64,000 nt of DNA from Glaciecola sp965660625. GTDB lineage: Bacteria > Pseudomonadota > Gammaproteobacteria > Enterobacterales > Alteromonadaceae. The notes under the pieces were generated by a model. The model did not search any database. It saw nothing but the letters and a program-made list of their open reading frames with translations, and was not told the DNA's origin. Positions 16,939 through 25,130 of the stretch are shown piece by piece. The position numbers and the translations under genes were made by a program. The stretch lies in NCBI GenBank assembly GCA_965660625.1, contig CBFIAR010000003.1:1-64000 (forward strand), given 5' to 3'. Each line of letters opens with the position of its first letter. The stretch's first letter is position 1.

Positions 16939-17361
16939 TTAATTGCGTTTTTGAGCATTTAGATACTTTGCTATTTGTGACCTATTGTCCTGGTTGTTTT
17001 CTTGGTTTTTTAACTGCTCCAGCGATGTAAACAGTTCTGGATTAGTTTCTATATGGTGCCCTAACAGTTGGATCATATGTAAGCGAACACTTGCACTGCT
17101 CTCAGAAAGGCTTGCATTGACAACCTACTCAAGATGATTAGCTAACAACCTAGTTTGAGACAGTTGTTTAAAAACTTCGGCTCTTACGGCCACATCCACT
17201 TCACTTTTTTCATAATTAAGTAAGGTTTGGCTTGTTTCATCATTCGCAATTTTAGATAACAGTGCAATAGCGGCAAGCCTTACACTTGAGGGCGGCAGGC
17301 ATTCATATCCAATTGCAGGCACAGATACCCTTGTGCTAAGAAACAGCAATTTCACAAACAA
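16939..17361 (-). pseudogene. HEAT-repeat protein remnant with an in-frame stop
   Basis: The minus-strand frame beginning at 17361 encodes two HEAT-like helical repeats (S-S-V-R-L-A-A-I-A-L-L-S-K-I and V-A-V-R-A-E-V-F-K-Q-L). It meets TAG at 17125-17127, then continues in the same frame with another such repeat (S-A-S-V-R-L-H-M-I-Q-L-L-G-H-H) to a TAA at 16939. One nonsense change thus splits a ~140-residue C-terminal piece. It overlaps the end of the pseudopilin gene by ten bases, so an N-terminal part may have been lost by deletion. Confidence 0.5.
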
Positions 17362-17939
17362 GTTAGCGGCGTACCTACACTATTTTCGTGAACACCGTCA
17401 TTGTTTTTGTCCCTACTGAGTTTAATCTTTCCCTGCAAGCTCACTGTTAACAGCCTCGCGTAATTAGCCTCCTTAGAGACAGGGCAAATTCGTAAACTCG
17501 CGGGGCTGGCGGTAACGCCACTTTCGTAAAATTTAATGGCTTTATTACGGCTATCGATTTGGTTATTTGCAGTGCTTGTCGGCATGCTCATCAGCAGCGG
17601 CTCTAGTGGCTCTCGCTGATTGTTGTAGTTGCTGTCGAGAAAGACTATTTTAGGTGCATTCCAGTCCTCACTGCACTGGCTGTAATTATCGGCAGGGCAT
17701 AACACAGTGGTCTGCTGTTGATCGATTGCAGTGAAGCGTGCAAAGCGAATAAGGCTATTAAGCTGATTGGTCTCAGATGTAATTCTAGCTTTGGTGATAA
17801 TGGACAAGAAGCTCGGCACTCCGAGCGTTCCTAGTATTGCTAAAATACCAATTATGACCATCAACTCTATCAGTGTTGTGCCTTTTATCTGCGGTTTTGA
17901 AATGTATTTTATATTCTTTCTATATTGTCGATGGCTCAT
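17352..17939 (-). CDS. Type IV minor pilin / pseudopilin (GspH/FimT family)
   Basis: A 195-residue prepilin. The leader ends in Gly followed by T-T-L-I-E-L-M-V, the prepilin peptidase site with Glu at +5, then a hydrophobic helix (IIGILAILGTLGVPSFLSII). A GspH/FimT-like C-terminal domain contains two Cys pairs, and the protein ends in T-P-L-T-C-L. It would be cleaved and methylated by PilD and built into a type IV pilus or type II secretion tip. No other pilus genes are nearby, so it is an orphan, next to the HEAT remnant. Confidence 0.82.
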   Translation of the reverse strand: MSHRQYRKNIKYISKPQIKGTTLIELMVIIGILAILGTLGVPSFLSIITKARITSETNQLNSLIRFARFTAIDQQQTTVLCPADNYSQCSEDWNAPKIVFLDSNYNNQREPLEPLLMSMPTSTANNQIDSRNKAIKFYESGVTASPASLRICPVSKEANYARLLTVSLQGKIKLSRDKNNDGVHENSVGTPLTCL

Positions 17940-18108
17940 GCTTCGGCATTCCTTTGCCTATGGTTTCACTCCTAATAATAATAAATGTAGAACGTTTAAT
18001 TGCTACTGAACCGAGTGACGGTTTTTGCTATTATCCTTCTAAACTCAATCGTTACTCAACATCGTCGTTTAGATAAGGTGTTCGCACCCACTAGGAACTC
18101 ACATTCAC

Positions 18109-20610
18109 TTGCTTCCCGTACAGGAAATACTCAGTGCACTCGCCCTGCATCTTAAGAATGGAAACGCCATCGTTGTGGCGCCGCCCGGTGCTGGAAAATC
18201 GACAGCCTTGCCTTTGTTCTTGCTGCAAGATCCTACTTTTCAAAACAGTAAAATTATTATGCTACAGCCACGACGAATTGCAGCTCGCAATATTGCGCAT
18301 TATTTGGCCGAACAATTGGGCGAAAAAGTCGGTAAAACCGTTGGTTACCGCATTCGAGGGGAAAATAAAACGAGCGTGGATACCCGCTTAGAAATCGTCA
18401 CTGAAGGTGTTCTCACTCGGATGTTACAATCAGCACCTGAACTGCCTGGTGTAGGGTTGATTATCTTTGATGAGTTTCATGAGCGCAGTATACACGCCGA
18501 CTTTTCACTGGCGTTGAGCCTAGAAGTGCAGCAAGCACTAAGAGATGACTTACGTATATTAGTCATGTCGGCCACATTGAACGCGCAGGCAATTGCTAAA
18601 ATAATGCCCCAAACGAAGTTGCTGGAATCACAGGGAAGAAGCTATCCAGTGGACATTCAATACGTAGCGTCAAATTCACGATCGTCGATTGTTGATAAGG
18701 TATGTGAGCTGGTTACCCAAACGTTTCCAAAACATGACAAAGATTTTTTGGTTTTTTTACCCGGTGCATTTGAAATTAGAAAAGCCGCAGAAATCCTTTC
18801 TCGAAAAATCGATGACTGTGTTGTCTTACCGCTGTTTTCAGACCTCAATAAACAACAGCAGCAAGATGCGCTAATGCCGAATAAAGAAGGCAAGCGAAAA
18901 ATTGTTTTAGCCACTAACATAGCCGAAACAAGCTTAACCATTGAAGGCATTGAAGTGGTGGTTGATAGCGGCATTGAGAAAAAAGCAATATTTGATTTAC
19001 GTCGAGGCATTACGCAGTTAACCAGTCAAAAAATATCACAGGCTTCAGCAATTCAGCGCGCGGGGAGGGCGGGGCGCGTAATGGCAGGAACATGTTACCG
19101 CTTATGGTCGAAAGAATTACATGGACGGCTAGCGCAACAATCCATACCTGAAATACTGCAGTCTGACGTTACAGATTTAATACTAGAGGCCGCTATTTGG
19201 GGCGCGCCAATGGCTGAACTAGCACTCATAGACCAGCCTATTGGCGCGCAGCTTTCACAGGGTGAGGAGAAGTTAGTCAGTCTTGGGATCATGGAGCAAA
19301 GCAATAAAATCAGCGACTTTGGACGCCAAGTGCATGCGCTGGGCGGCAATGCGAATATTGCTATTATGTTGCTAAAGAGTACGCAGTTGAGTGACGCGCA
19401 TCAGAGTTTGGCTTGCGCCCTAGCCGCGCTCCTTGAAAGCAAAGATCCACTTCCTCAAGCACAAACCGTTGAAGTCACGCCGCGCTTGGTATTTTTACTC
19501 AAAAATAAACAACACAGTATGTGGCAGCTTATCAAGCAATGGCACCGTAAGCAGAATATCCCGCTGGTTGACTGGCCATTGCAAGACATCTCCATTTTAC
19601 TCGCATTTGGTTTTGTGCACTGGATCGCAAAGCATCACTCAGAGGCGCGTTTTAGTTTAGCCAATGGAAGTGGTGCGGTTCTTCATCCTGAAGATGAACT
19701 TTTACGTCATCTAGGGCAGCAATCGACGACACAAAACAATGGTCGTTGGCTTGTGGTTGCAAATATGCAGCTGACAGATAAACAATCAGATAGCGCGCTG
19801 ATTCGATATGCTGAACCAATACAGTTTGAGCACCTGAAAACTTACTTTCCTGAATTTTTTACACGAAATGAAACAGTCCAATGGGATGAGGAAAAGCAAC
19901 GCATAACTGCTTCTGAATCAGATTACTTTGGACGTATTCCTTACTCTAAAAAAGCCCTTCCTAAGCCATCTGGTGATGCTTTAGCCGAAGTGTGGAAACA
20001 GCAAATTGAGAAAAAAGGAATACAAGCGTTGTCTTTTGATGATCGTTCACAGCAATTGATTAAAAGAGTCCGTTTGTTTAATGGTGTTTACAGTACAGCG
20101 GGACAGAACGAGGCGTTTCCCGATTTTTCTGATAGCGCACTACTGCAAAATGTTGATCAATGGCTGCTACCATTTTTAGCTGATAAGAATTCATGGCAGG
20201 CACTTACAAACCTTCCGTTTTATCAATTATTGAGTCAGCAAATGGATTATCAACAACTCAAAAAACTTGAATCACTTCTGCCTGAAAGTATTGCAATTCC
20301 TACTGGAAGAAAAGCAACAATTTATTACAGCGATGAAGGACAAGCGTTGTTGTCAGTCAGAATGCAGGAGCTTTATGGATTGCAAGAGCACCCCACATTG
20401 TTAAACGGAAAATTGCCGATTACCTGTGAGTTACTGTCACCCGCGCAGAGACCGTTGCAAACAACGGACGATCTCATCGGGTTTTGGCTAGGAAGTTATA
20501 AGCAAATTCAGAAAGAAATGAAAGGTCGTTATCCTAGACATTTTTGGCCTGACGACCCTGCTAATTCTCTTGCCACCGCAACCACCAAAAAGCGCATGCA
20601 ACAACAGTAG
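18109..20610 (+). CDS. hrpB: ATP-dependent helicase HrpB
   Basis: An 833-residue DEAH/RHA-type helicase. Motif I is A-P-P-G-A-G-K-S-T near residue 25, motif II D-E-F-H-E-R-S, motif III M-S-A-T-L-N-A. A Q-R-A-G-R-A-G-R block follows, and the HrpB-specific C-terminus carries W-P-D-D-P. Length and order match HrpB. The biological role of HrpB is poorly known; it is not essential in E. coli. The start appears to be TTG at 18109, since L-P-V-Q-E-I-L aligns with usual HrpB N-termini; AGGA lies 12 bases upstream, which is somewhat far. It ends one base short of the convergent trhA. Confidence 0.92.
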   Translation: MLPVQEILSALALHLKNGNAIVVAPPGAGKSTALPLFLLQDPTFQNSKIIMLQPRRIAARNIAHYLAEQLGEKVGKTVGYRIRGENKTSVDTRLEIVTEGVLTRMLQSAPELPGVGLIIFDEFHERSIHADFSLALSLEVQQALRDDLRILVMSATLNAQAIAKIMPQTKLLESQGRSYPVDIQYVASNSRSSIVDKVCELVTQTFPKHDKDFLVFLPGAFEIRKAAEILSRKIDDCVVLPLFSDLNKQQQQDALMPNKEGKRKIVLATNIAETSLTIEGIEVVVDSGIEKKAIFDLRRGITQLTSQKISQASAIQRAGRAGRVMAGTCYRLWSKELHGRLAQQSIPEILQSDVTDLILEAAIWGAPMAELALIDQPIGAQLSQGEEKLVSLGIMEQSNKISDFGRQVHALGGNANIAIMLLKSTQLSDAHQSLACALAALLESKDPLPQAQTVEVTPRLVFLLKNKQHSMWQLIKQWHRKQNIPLVDWPLQDISILLAFGFVHWIAKHHSEARFSLANGSGAVLHPEDELLRHLGQQSTTQNNGRWLVVANMQLTDKQSDSALIRYAEPIQFEHLKTYFPEFFTRNETVQWDEEKQRITASESDYFGRIPYSKKALPKPSGDALAEVWKQQIEKKGIQALSFDDRSQQLIKRVRLFNGVYSTAGQNEAFPDFSDSALLQNVDQWLLPFLADKNSWQALTNLPFYQLLSQQMDYQQLKKLESLLPESIAIPTGRKATIYYSDEGQALLSVRMQELYGLQEHPTLLNGKLPITCELLSPAQRPLQTTDDLIGFWLGSYKQIQKEMKGRYPRHFWPDDPANSLATATTKKRMQQQ

Positions 20611-20611
20611 T

Positions 20612-21274
20612 CTAAGCGTTTGTTGGCTGCCCAATCACAAAAGCGTAAATTGCGTAGAAGTGACAAGCTGCGCCTATTAACACGAATAAATGCCAAATCG
20701 CATGGGTGTAATGTTTATGTTTCGCCATGTAAAATGGAATACCTAGACTATAAGCAACGCCGCCAAGAAACAAAAAGATGAAACCAGTGAGTGGCACCGC
20801 ATTGTAGATTGGCATGATAATGAGCAGAGCCAGCCAACCCATCACTGCATATGTCGTTACTGCCAGTCTTGGATATTTATTTTTAAAAATGGCTTTAAAA
20901 CCAACACCAAACAGTGCCACTGTCCATATTGTTATGATGCTCACGGTAGAAACCCAACCGTCAATTGCCACGACTAAGAAGGGTGAATAAGTACCTGCAA
21001 TAAGTAGATAGATAGAAATGTGATCTATTCGCTTTAAAATAGGCTTTAGCCCTGGATTACTCACCCAGTGATATAAGGTAGATGCAGCGAAGAGAAGCAC
21101 CATTGAACTACCAAACACAATCGAAGATATTAGCTCAACTGCACTATTGCTTTTAATCACAAGCGCACTAAGCCCAATAATCGCTAATGCAAAACCAAGG
21201 AAGTGAGTTAAGGTATTTAAGCGCTCTTCCAATTCACTATATTCATTTATCTGTGGACTTGTTGTTTGTTTCAC
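20612..21274 (-). CDS. trhA: TrhA / hemolysin III family membrane protein
   Basis: A 220-residue seven-helix protein of the PAQR/hemolysin III family. Conserved polar residues of the family are present: L-T-H-F in helix 1, S-T-L-Y-H-W, I-D-H-I-S-I-Y, and I-W-H with A-C-H-F near the end. These form the buried metal site in relatives. TrhA has been linked to membrane energetics and fluidity control in E. coli, where it is also called YqfA; true haemolysin activity is doubtful. A 24-bp perfect palindrome sits 29 bases before the start codon and probably controls it. Confidence 0.9.
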   Translation of the reverse strand: MKQTTSPQINEYSELEERLNTLTHFLGFALAIIGLSALVIKSNSAVELISSIVFGSSMVLLFAASTLYHWVSNPGLKPILKRIDHISIYLLIAGTYSPFLVVAIDGWVSTVSIITIWTVALFGVGFKAIFKNKYPRLAVTTYAVMGWLALLIIMPIYNAVPLTGFIFLFLGGVAYSLGIPFYMAKHKHYTHAIWHLFVLIGAACHFYAIYAFVIGQPTNA

Positions 21275-21581
21275 AATTGCTACTTATCTGGGTTTTAATT
21301 AATTCAGCTTACAATTGTAAGCTGAAATTATTGCTTTGGAAAGATAGAGATTAATTATTACCTTGGATTCTTCAACGTACAGAGCGTCTTGCTTCAATAT
21401 GCAAATAGTGCGCGATCAGTTGATGTTACCAAACTGCTTTGAAGCAGCTTAAATATAATATTTCATGCCTACTTTTCCCCTTTGTTTGCCTGCTTTTCTA
21501 TTGTGTTTTGATAAATGCTGATTATTTACCAAAAGAACATTTAATTCGTGATTTTATCATGTTTAATCAGAGGAATTTAAC
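21275..21581. other. Intergenic region holding two palindromes
   Basis: About 300 AT-rich bases between divergently read trhA and the small secreted-protein gene. Besides the 24-bp palindrome at 21303, a 6+2+6 palindrome CTGCTT-TG-AAGCAG lies at 21434-21447. No gene is seen. Confidence 0.6.
21303..21326. promoter_or_regulatory. 24-bp perfect palindrome upstream of trhA
   Basis: TTCAGCTTACAA followed directly by its reverse complement, with no spacer. Its position 29 bases before trhA and its two-fold symmetry suggest an operator for a dimeric TetR- or GntR-type repressor. The core TACANNTGTA recalls the FabR-type unsaturated-fatty-acid operator as I remember it, and E. coli yqfA has been assigned to that regulon in comparative work. 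The regulator assignment is inference. Confidence 0.6.
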
Positions 21582-21788
21582 ATGAATATTACCCAATCTT
21601 TAGTTGCCACAAGTCTATGTCTGTCTGCTATTTTAACTGCTACTGCGACGTCAAATTTGAGCCCAAATTATCAAGATGATGAAAAGATAAGTAAAGATGA
21701 ACCCAGATTAGATGGATCTGTAGAGCATGAATTGGCAGACGATATGAAAAAAACTAAAAAATGCATGAAATGCACGAAAAAATGTTGA
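21582..21788 (+). CDS. Small exported protein with Cys-rich tail; possibly frameshifted
   Basis: A 68-residue protein with a Sec signal peptide (SLVATSLCLSAILTATATS), an acidic middle and a basic end C-M-K-C-T-K-K-C that could bind a metal. AGAGGAA precedes the ATG. Six A (21777-21782) stand just before the stop. One more A would fuse the frame to a second one (21761-21925) that continues with Met-rich helix. So this is either a complete short peptide or a ~114-residue gene broken at a homopolymer. I do not recognise the family. Confidence 0.55.
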   Translation: MNITQSLVATSLCLSAILTATATSNLSPNYQDDEKISKDEPRLDGSVEHELADDMKKTKKCMKCTKKC

Positions 21789-21925
21789 ATGCTAACATAG
21801 CACGCACTGCACTTATGGCTGAACATATCGAAGTGATGCAAACTAGTATGTCAATGCTGACTGGAATGTCACGCTCAAATAATAAATCCATGATGCAAAT
21901 GATGATCGACAGCCCAAGCTTTTAG
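21761..21925 (+). other. Met-rich reading frame overlapping the small exported protein
   Basis: An open frame of 54 codons, in the -1 phase relative to the gene at 21582. It begins M-H-E-M-H-E-K-M-L and carries many Met (S-M-S-M-L-T-G-M and S-M-M-Q-M-M-I-D). It overlaps the upstream gene by 28 bases and has no ribosome site of its own. The simplest reading is the displaced C-terminal half of the upstream gene. Met- and His-rich helices after a Cys-rich stretch would fit a periplasmic metal (copper-like) binding protein, but that is a guess. Confidence 0.45.
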
Positions 21926-22107
21926 CACTGTAAATCATGAGATTGTTATGCACTTTTGGACTATTTAGTAACAGAGAAAATATCCTAATAACACTGCATA
22001 AAATAAAAAGTTTGCAATAAATATCTTTTTTAATGTTAATTATTAGTGTTTTTTTGTTAACCTACCCCCATTTTTAAAGTATTAGCGACTAGGAATATCC
22101 ATTATTT

Positions 22108-22446
22108 ATGAAAAAGATTGAAGCTATTATTAAACCATACCGCCTTGATGATGTCCGTGAAGCACTTGATGAAGCTGGTATTGCGGGTATTACCGTGACC
22201 GAAGTCAAAGGCTTTGGTCGACAAAAAGGACATGCCGAAATGTACCGTGGCGCTGAGTATCAAATCGACTTTGTACCCAAGTTAAAGTTAGATATTGCGG
22301 TACATGATGACCAGGTAGATAGGTGTGTCGAGATTATTGTTGCAGCTGCACGAACTGGCAAAATTGGTGATGGTAAAATTTTTGTTAGTAGTTTAGAGAG
22401 AGCCGTCCGTATCCGGACCGGTGAAGAGAACGACGAAGCCATTTAA
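22108..22446 (+). CDS. glnK: PII nitrogen regulatory protein (GlnK/GlnB)
   Basis: A 112-residue PII protein, full length. The T-loop with the uridylylation site Tyr51 (R-G-A-E-Y-Q-I-D-F-V-P-K) and the B-loop (A-A-R-T-G-K-I-G-D-G-K-I-F) are intact. It binds ATP/ADP and 2-oxoglutarate and reports nitrogen status. The amtB gene follows after 33 bases, so this is most likely the GlnK that plugs AmtB. I looked for a sigma-54 promoter upstream and did not find a convincing one. Confidence 0.93.
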   Translation: MKKIEAIIKPYRLDDVREALDEAGIAGITVTEVKGFGRQKGHAEMYRGAEYQIDFVPKLKLDIAVHDDQVDRCVEIIVAAARTGKIGDGKIFVSSLERAVRIRTGEENDEAI

Positions 22447-22479
22447 CTTATCACATAGAACCACAAATAGAGATTTAGT

Positions 22480-23688
22480 ATGGAAAACGTAAATAGCGCC
22501 ATTGAGACATTGGTGCAAAGTTCAAACACTTACTTTTTATTGATCGGTGCAATCATGGTGTTTGCTATGCATGCCGGTTTTGCATTTTTAGAAGTAGGTA
22601 CTGTTAGACATAAAAATCAAGTTAATGCTTTAGTTAAGATTATCACTGACTTTGCTGTGTCTTGCATTGCTTATTTTTTTATCGGTTATTATATAGCATA
22701 CGACACAACATTTTTTAGCAGCGCTGCAGACCTTGCCGCAAATAAGGGTTATGACTTAGTTAAGTTTTTCTTTTTAATGACATTCGCTGCAGCTATACCT
22801 GCAATTATTTCGGGTGGTATTGCAGAGCGCGCCAAGTTTTATCCGTTTTTAATTGCCTCTGCGTTAATTGTCGCCTTTGTTTATCCATTTTTTGAAGGGA
22901 TCGTATGGAATGGGAATTATGGACTGCAGTCCTGGTTGAAAGAAACTACCGGTGCTGCGTTTCATGATTTCGCTGGATCTGTTGTTGTACATGGTGTTGG
23001 CGGTTGGTTAGCGCTGGTAGGTGTGTACTTCTTAGGTCTCCGGAGAGGTCGCTTAAAAGAGAGTAAATTGATTGCCTTTGCGCCTTCTAACATCCCGTTT
23101 TTAGCTTTAGGGACCTGGATACTTTGTATCGGTTGGTTTGGCTTTAATGTGATGTCGGCACAATCCATGGATGGAATTAGCGGATTGGTTGCTATGAATT
23201 CTTTAATGGCTATGGTAGGCGGCATCCTTGCGGCTTTGTGGATGGGTAAAAACGATCCTGGTTTTATTCATAATGGGCCATTAGCTGGCTTAGTAGCAGT
23301 GTGTGCAGGCTCCGACGTTATGCATCCTATTGGTTCTTTGTTTGTTGGCATTGTGGCGGGCTTGATTTTTGTAAAGCTGTTTACGGTAATGCAAAAAACT
23401 AAAAAAATTGACGATGTTTTAGGCGTATGGCCATTGCATGGGGTTTGCGGTGCATGGGGCGGTGTTGCCGCCGGTATTTTTGGCTTAGAAGCTTTTGGTG
23501 GTCTTGGTGGTGTTTCCTTTGTCGCACAAATAATTGGTACTCTTGCTGGTATTGCGGTGGCGATAATTGGTGGTGTCTTAGTGTATGGGATTGTCTCTAA
23601 TGTTAGTGAAATTAGGCTATCGGAAGAGGAAGAGTTTCAAGGTGCTGACTTAAGTATTCATCGCATAAGCTCATCCGATAAAGACTAA
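22480..23688 (+). CDS. amtB: Ammonium transporter
   Basis: A 402-residue Amt/Rh channel with about eleven membrane helices and no cleaved signal. The twin His of the pore are in D-F-A-G-S-V-V-V-H-G and W-P-L-H-G-V-C-G-A-W-G-G. The N-terminal E-V-G-T-V-R-H-K-N block is typical. It is paired with glnK upstream, the usual arrangement in which GlnK blocks the channel when nitrogen is plentiful. Its stop is directly against the end of the convergent anti-sigma region. Confidence 0.94.
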   Translation: MENVNSAIETLVQSSNTYFLLIGAIMVFAMHAGFAFLEVGTVRHKNQVNALVKIITDFAVSCIAYFFIGYYIAYDTTFFSSAADLAANKGYDLVKFFFLMTFAAAIPAIISGGIAERAKFYPFLIASALIVAFVYPFFEGIVWNGNYGLQSWLKETTGAAFHDFAGSVVVHGVGGWLALVGVYFLGLRRGRLKESKLIAFAPSNIPFLALGTWILCIGWFGFNVMSAQSMDGISGLVAMNSLMAMVGGILAALWMGKNDPGFIHNGPLAGLVAVCAGSDVMHPIGSLFVGIVAGLIFVKLFTVMQKTKKIDDVLGVWPLHGVCGAWGGVAAGIFGLEAFGGLGGVSFVAQIIGTLAGIAVAIIGGVLVYGIVSNVSEIRLSEEEEFQGADLSIHRISSSDKD

Positions 23689-23822
23689 GCCTCTGTTACA
23701 ACGTTTGCTTTTAGAAGCTGAATGGCTTGTTGCCGTTCAGCTTGATCTAACGTCGACAATACATCGCTAATAGGAATCTCAGCCAAGCGCTCGCATTCGT
23801 CGGTTTTATTGTTTCTATTCTA
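23685..23822 (-). other. Open coding-like stretch in frame after the anti-sigma stop codons
   Basis: After the anti-sigma stop (TAA then TAG) the same minus-strand frame stays open for about 44 codons. It reads D-E-C-E-R-L-A-E-I-P-I-S-D-V-L and A-E-R-Q-Q-A-I-Q-L-L-K-A-N-V-V-T-E-A before TAG. The composition is protein-like and helical. There is no clear start codon except a TTG. It could be a lost C-terminal extension of the anti-sigma factor, a remnant of another gene, or chance. It also contains an imperfect 12-bp hairpin. Confidence 0.35.
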
Positions 23823-24518
23823 TTATTTTGTTAAAGCTTTTCGCTCCATTTTGCTGCTAAAAGGGATGTCGTCCATATTCTCATCTAGCCAGCGTTCAAT
23901 TTTTTCCGAGCTTGCGCTTGAGGCAGTTTGATATGCCTGACTAACCGTTGTTTGGGTTCCGTCACTAACTTGAGTTTCCCATTGACCACTAATATTGCAC
24001 GTTATCGTTTGTTCATTAACTGTTGATTTTGACAGTCTATATTCTCTGCAAAAATTCCCCTGTCTATCTTTAAAGCTCATTACTAAAGTGACTTGGGTAT
24101 CGTTATCTAATGCAATCGTTTGACCCGACACTTCGCTACTCAGGATGTGAGCTAAACTTGGAGTATCTTGATTACTGGCATACCAAAGTGCGGGTGCTAA
24201 CAAGGTAACAATTAAAAATGAGGCTGCTAGTGACAGCCACTTTGGATCCCTCCACCTTCTCAATTGAACAATATTTGAATTACTAGTTTGTGTATCTTGT
24301 CCAGTCTTTCTCAATAAATTCATGATAGATTCTGGCACCGGGACCTTATCTATCAGAGACGCATGCTGCTTTAGTGCAAGATCATTTTGACGGTAAATAG
24401 CAAACTTGTTTGCAAAAACTGCATCTTGTTGCAGCCGCTTTTTAAAAATAGCGACTTCTACTTCACTTAATTCATTGTCAAGAAACGCTGATATTATCTC
24501 GCTATCTGATTTCTTCAT
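23823..24518 (-). CDS. Membrane-anchored anti-sigma factor
   Basis: A 231-residue protein encoded eight bases after the ECF sigma gene, with AGGAGC before its ATG. The N-terminal ~75 residues form an RseA-like sigma-binding domain (I-S-A-F-L-D-N-E-L-S-E-V-E). One membrane helix at about 95-115 (W-L-S-L-A-A-S-F-L-I-V-T-L-L-A-P-A-L) leads to a periplasmic C-terminal domain of ~110 residues. No zinc-binding H-x3-C-x2-C motif is seen. It should hold the sigma factor at the membrane until an envelope signal triggers release, presumably by proteolysis. Confidence 0.85.
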   Translation of the reverse strand: MKKSDSEIISAFLDNELSEVEVAIFKKRLQQDAVFANKFAIYRQNDLALKQHASLIDKVPVPESIMNLLRKTGQDTQTSNSNIVQLRRWRDPKWLSLAASFLIVTLLAPALWYASNQDTPSLAHILSSEVSGQTIALDNDTQVTLVMSFKDRQGNFCREYRLSKSTVNEQTITCNISGQWETQVSDGTQTTVSQAYQTASSASSEKIERWLDENMDDIPFSSKMERKALTK

Positions 24519-24526
24519 TGTTGCTC

Positions 24527-25027
24527 CTAATCCGTTTCGCTTAGCTTTTCTGCTAATTTTTTTCTTGCTCTCGAAATCCGACTCATCACTGTACCAATAG
24601 GTAAGTCGAGAGTCTGAGATGTCTCCGCATATGATAAACCCGACATAATGACCAAACTTATAACCATTCTATAAGGTTCTGGTAGCTCATCGATAGCAAT
24701 TTGCAAACGCTGTTTTTGTGATGCTTCCTCAAGTGGATTATCACTCGTTCTCGAAGATGGTATCTGCGATATGTCAAATGCATCGTCTGTCGCTCTCACC
24801 TTTCTTGACCTTATTTCATCAATCCATGCGTTTTTGCATACTCTAAACATCCAAGGTAATGGAACAATGTTTTCTGGGATGGATCGAGTTAGCAATCGTT
24901 CGACAACCATCTGAGTTAAGTCATCCGCATCATTGACGTCACTTGTCAGTGAATAAGCAAATCGGCGCAGGTCCTGCAGATTTGCTAAGATCATCGACTT
25001 CAAAGCTCTGGTATTCATATTATCCAT
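24527..25027 (-). CDS. ECF-family RNA polymerase sigma factor
   Basis: A 166-residue sigma-70 factor of the extracytoplasmic-function group with only regions 2 and 4. Region 2 has D-A-D-D-L-T-Q-M-V-V-E-R-L and P-W-M-F-R-V-C-K-N-A-W-I-D-E-I-R. Region 4 has L-P-E-P-Y-R-M-V, S-Y-A-E-T-S-Q-T-L and P-I-G-T-V-M-S-R-I-S-R-A-R. It is followed by its anti-sigma factor and faces the subtilisin-like protease gene across a 103-base intergenic region. That region probably carries an autoregulated promoter. Confidence 0.9.
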   Translation of the reverse strand: MDNMNTRALKSMILANLQDLRRFAYSLTSDVNDADDLTQMVVERLLTRSIPENIVPLPWMFRVCKNAWIDEIRSRKVRATDDAFDISQIPSSRTSDNPLEEASQKQRLQIAIDELPEPYRMVISLVIMSGLSYAETSQTLDLPIGTVMSRISRARKKLAEKLSETD

Positions 25028-25130
25028 TTCTCGAATCTACTTTACTAACGTTTGACATTGTGTTTTATTTCAAAATAACGATAAATAATTAAAAATAATT
25101 TATCTACCGGAATAATCGGATCAAATACAC

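Noticed and set aside
21741..21790. Programmed -1 frameshift in the small exported gene
   Set aside because: The A-rich stretches do not place two slippable codons in the zero frame with matching upstream base, and no downstream hairpin is evident. A homopolymer indel is simpler.
21926..22107. Sigma-54 promoter before glnK
   Set aside because: I looked for GG and GC at -24/-12 spacing and found no convincing TGGCAC-N5-TTGC-like site.
23712..23745. Terminator between amtB and the anti-sigma gene
   Set aside because: The 12-bp imperfect stem has no T tract on either side and lies in protein-like sequence.
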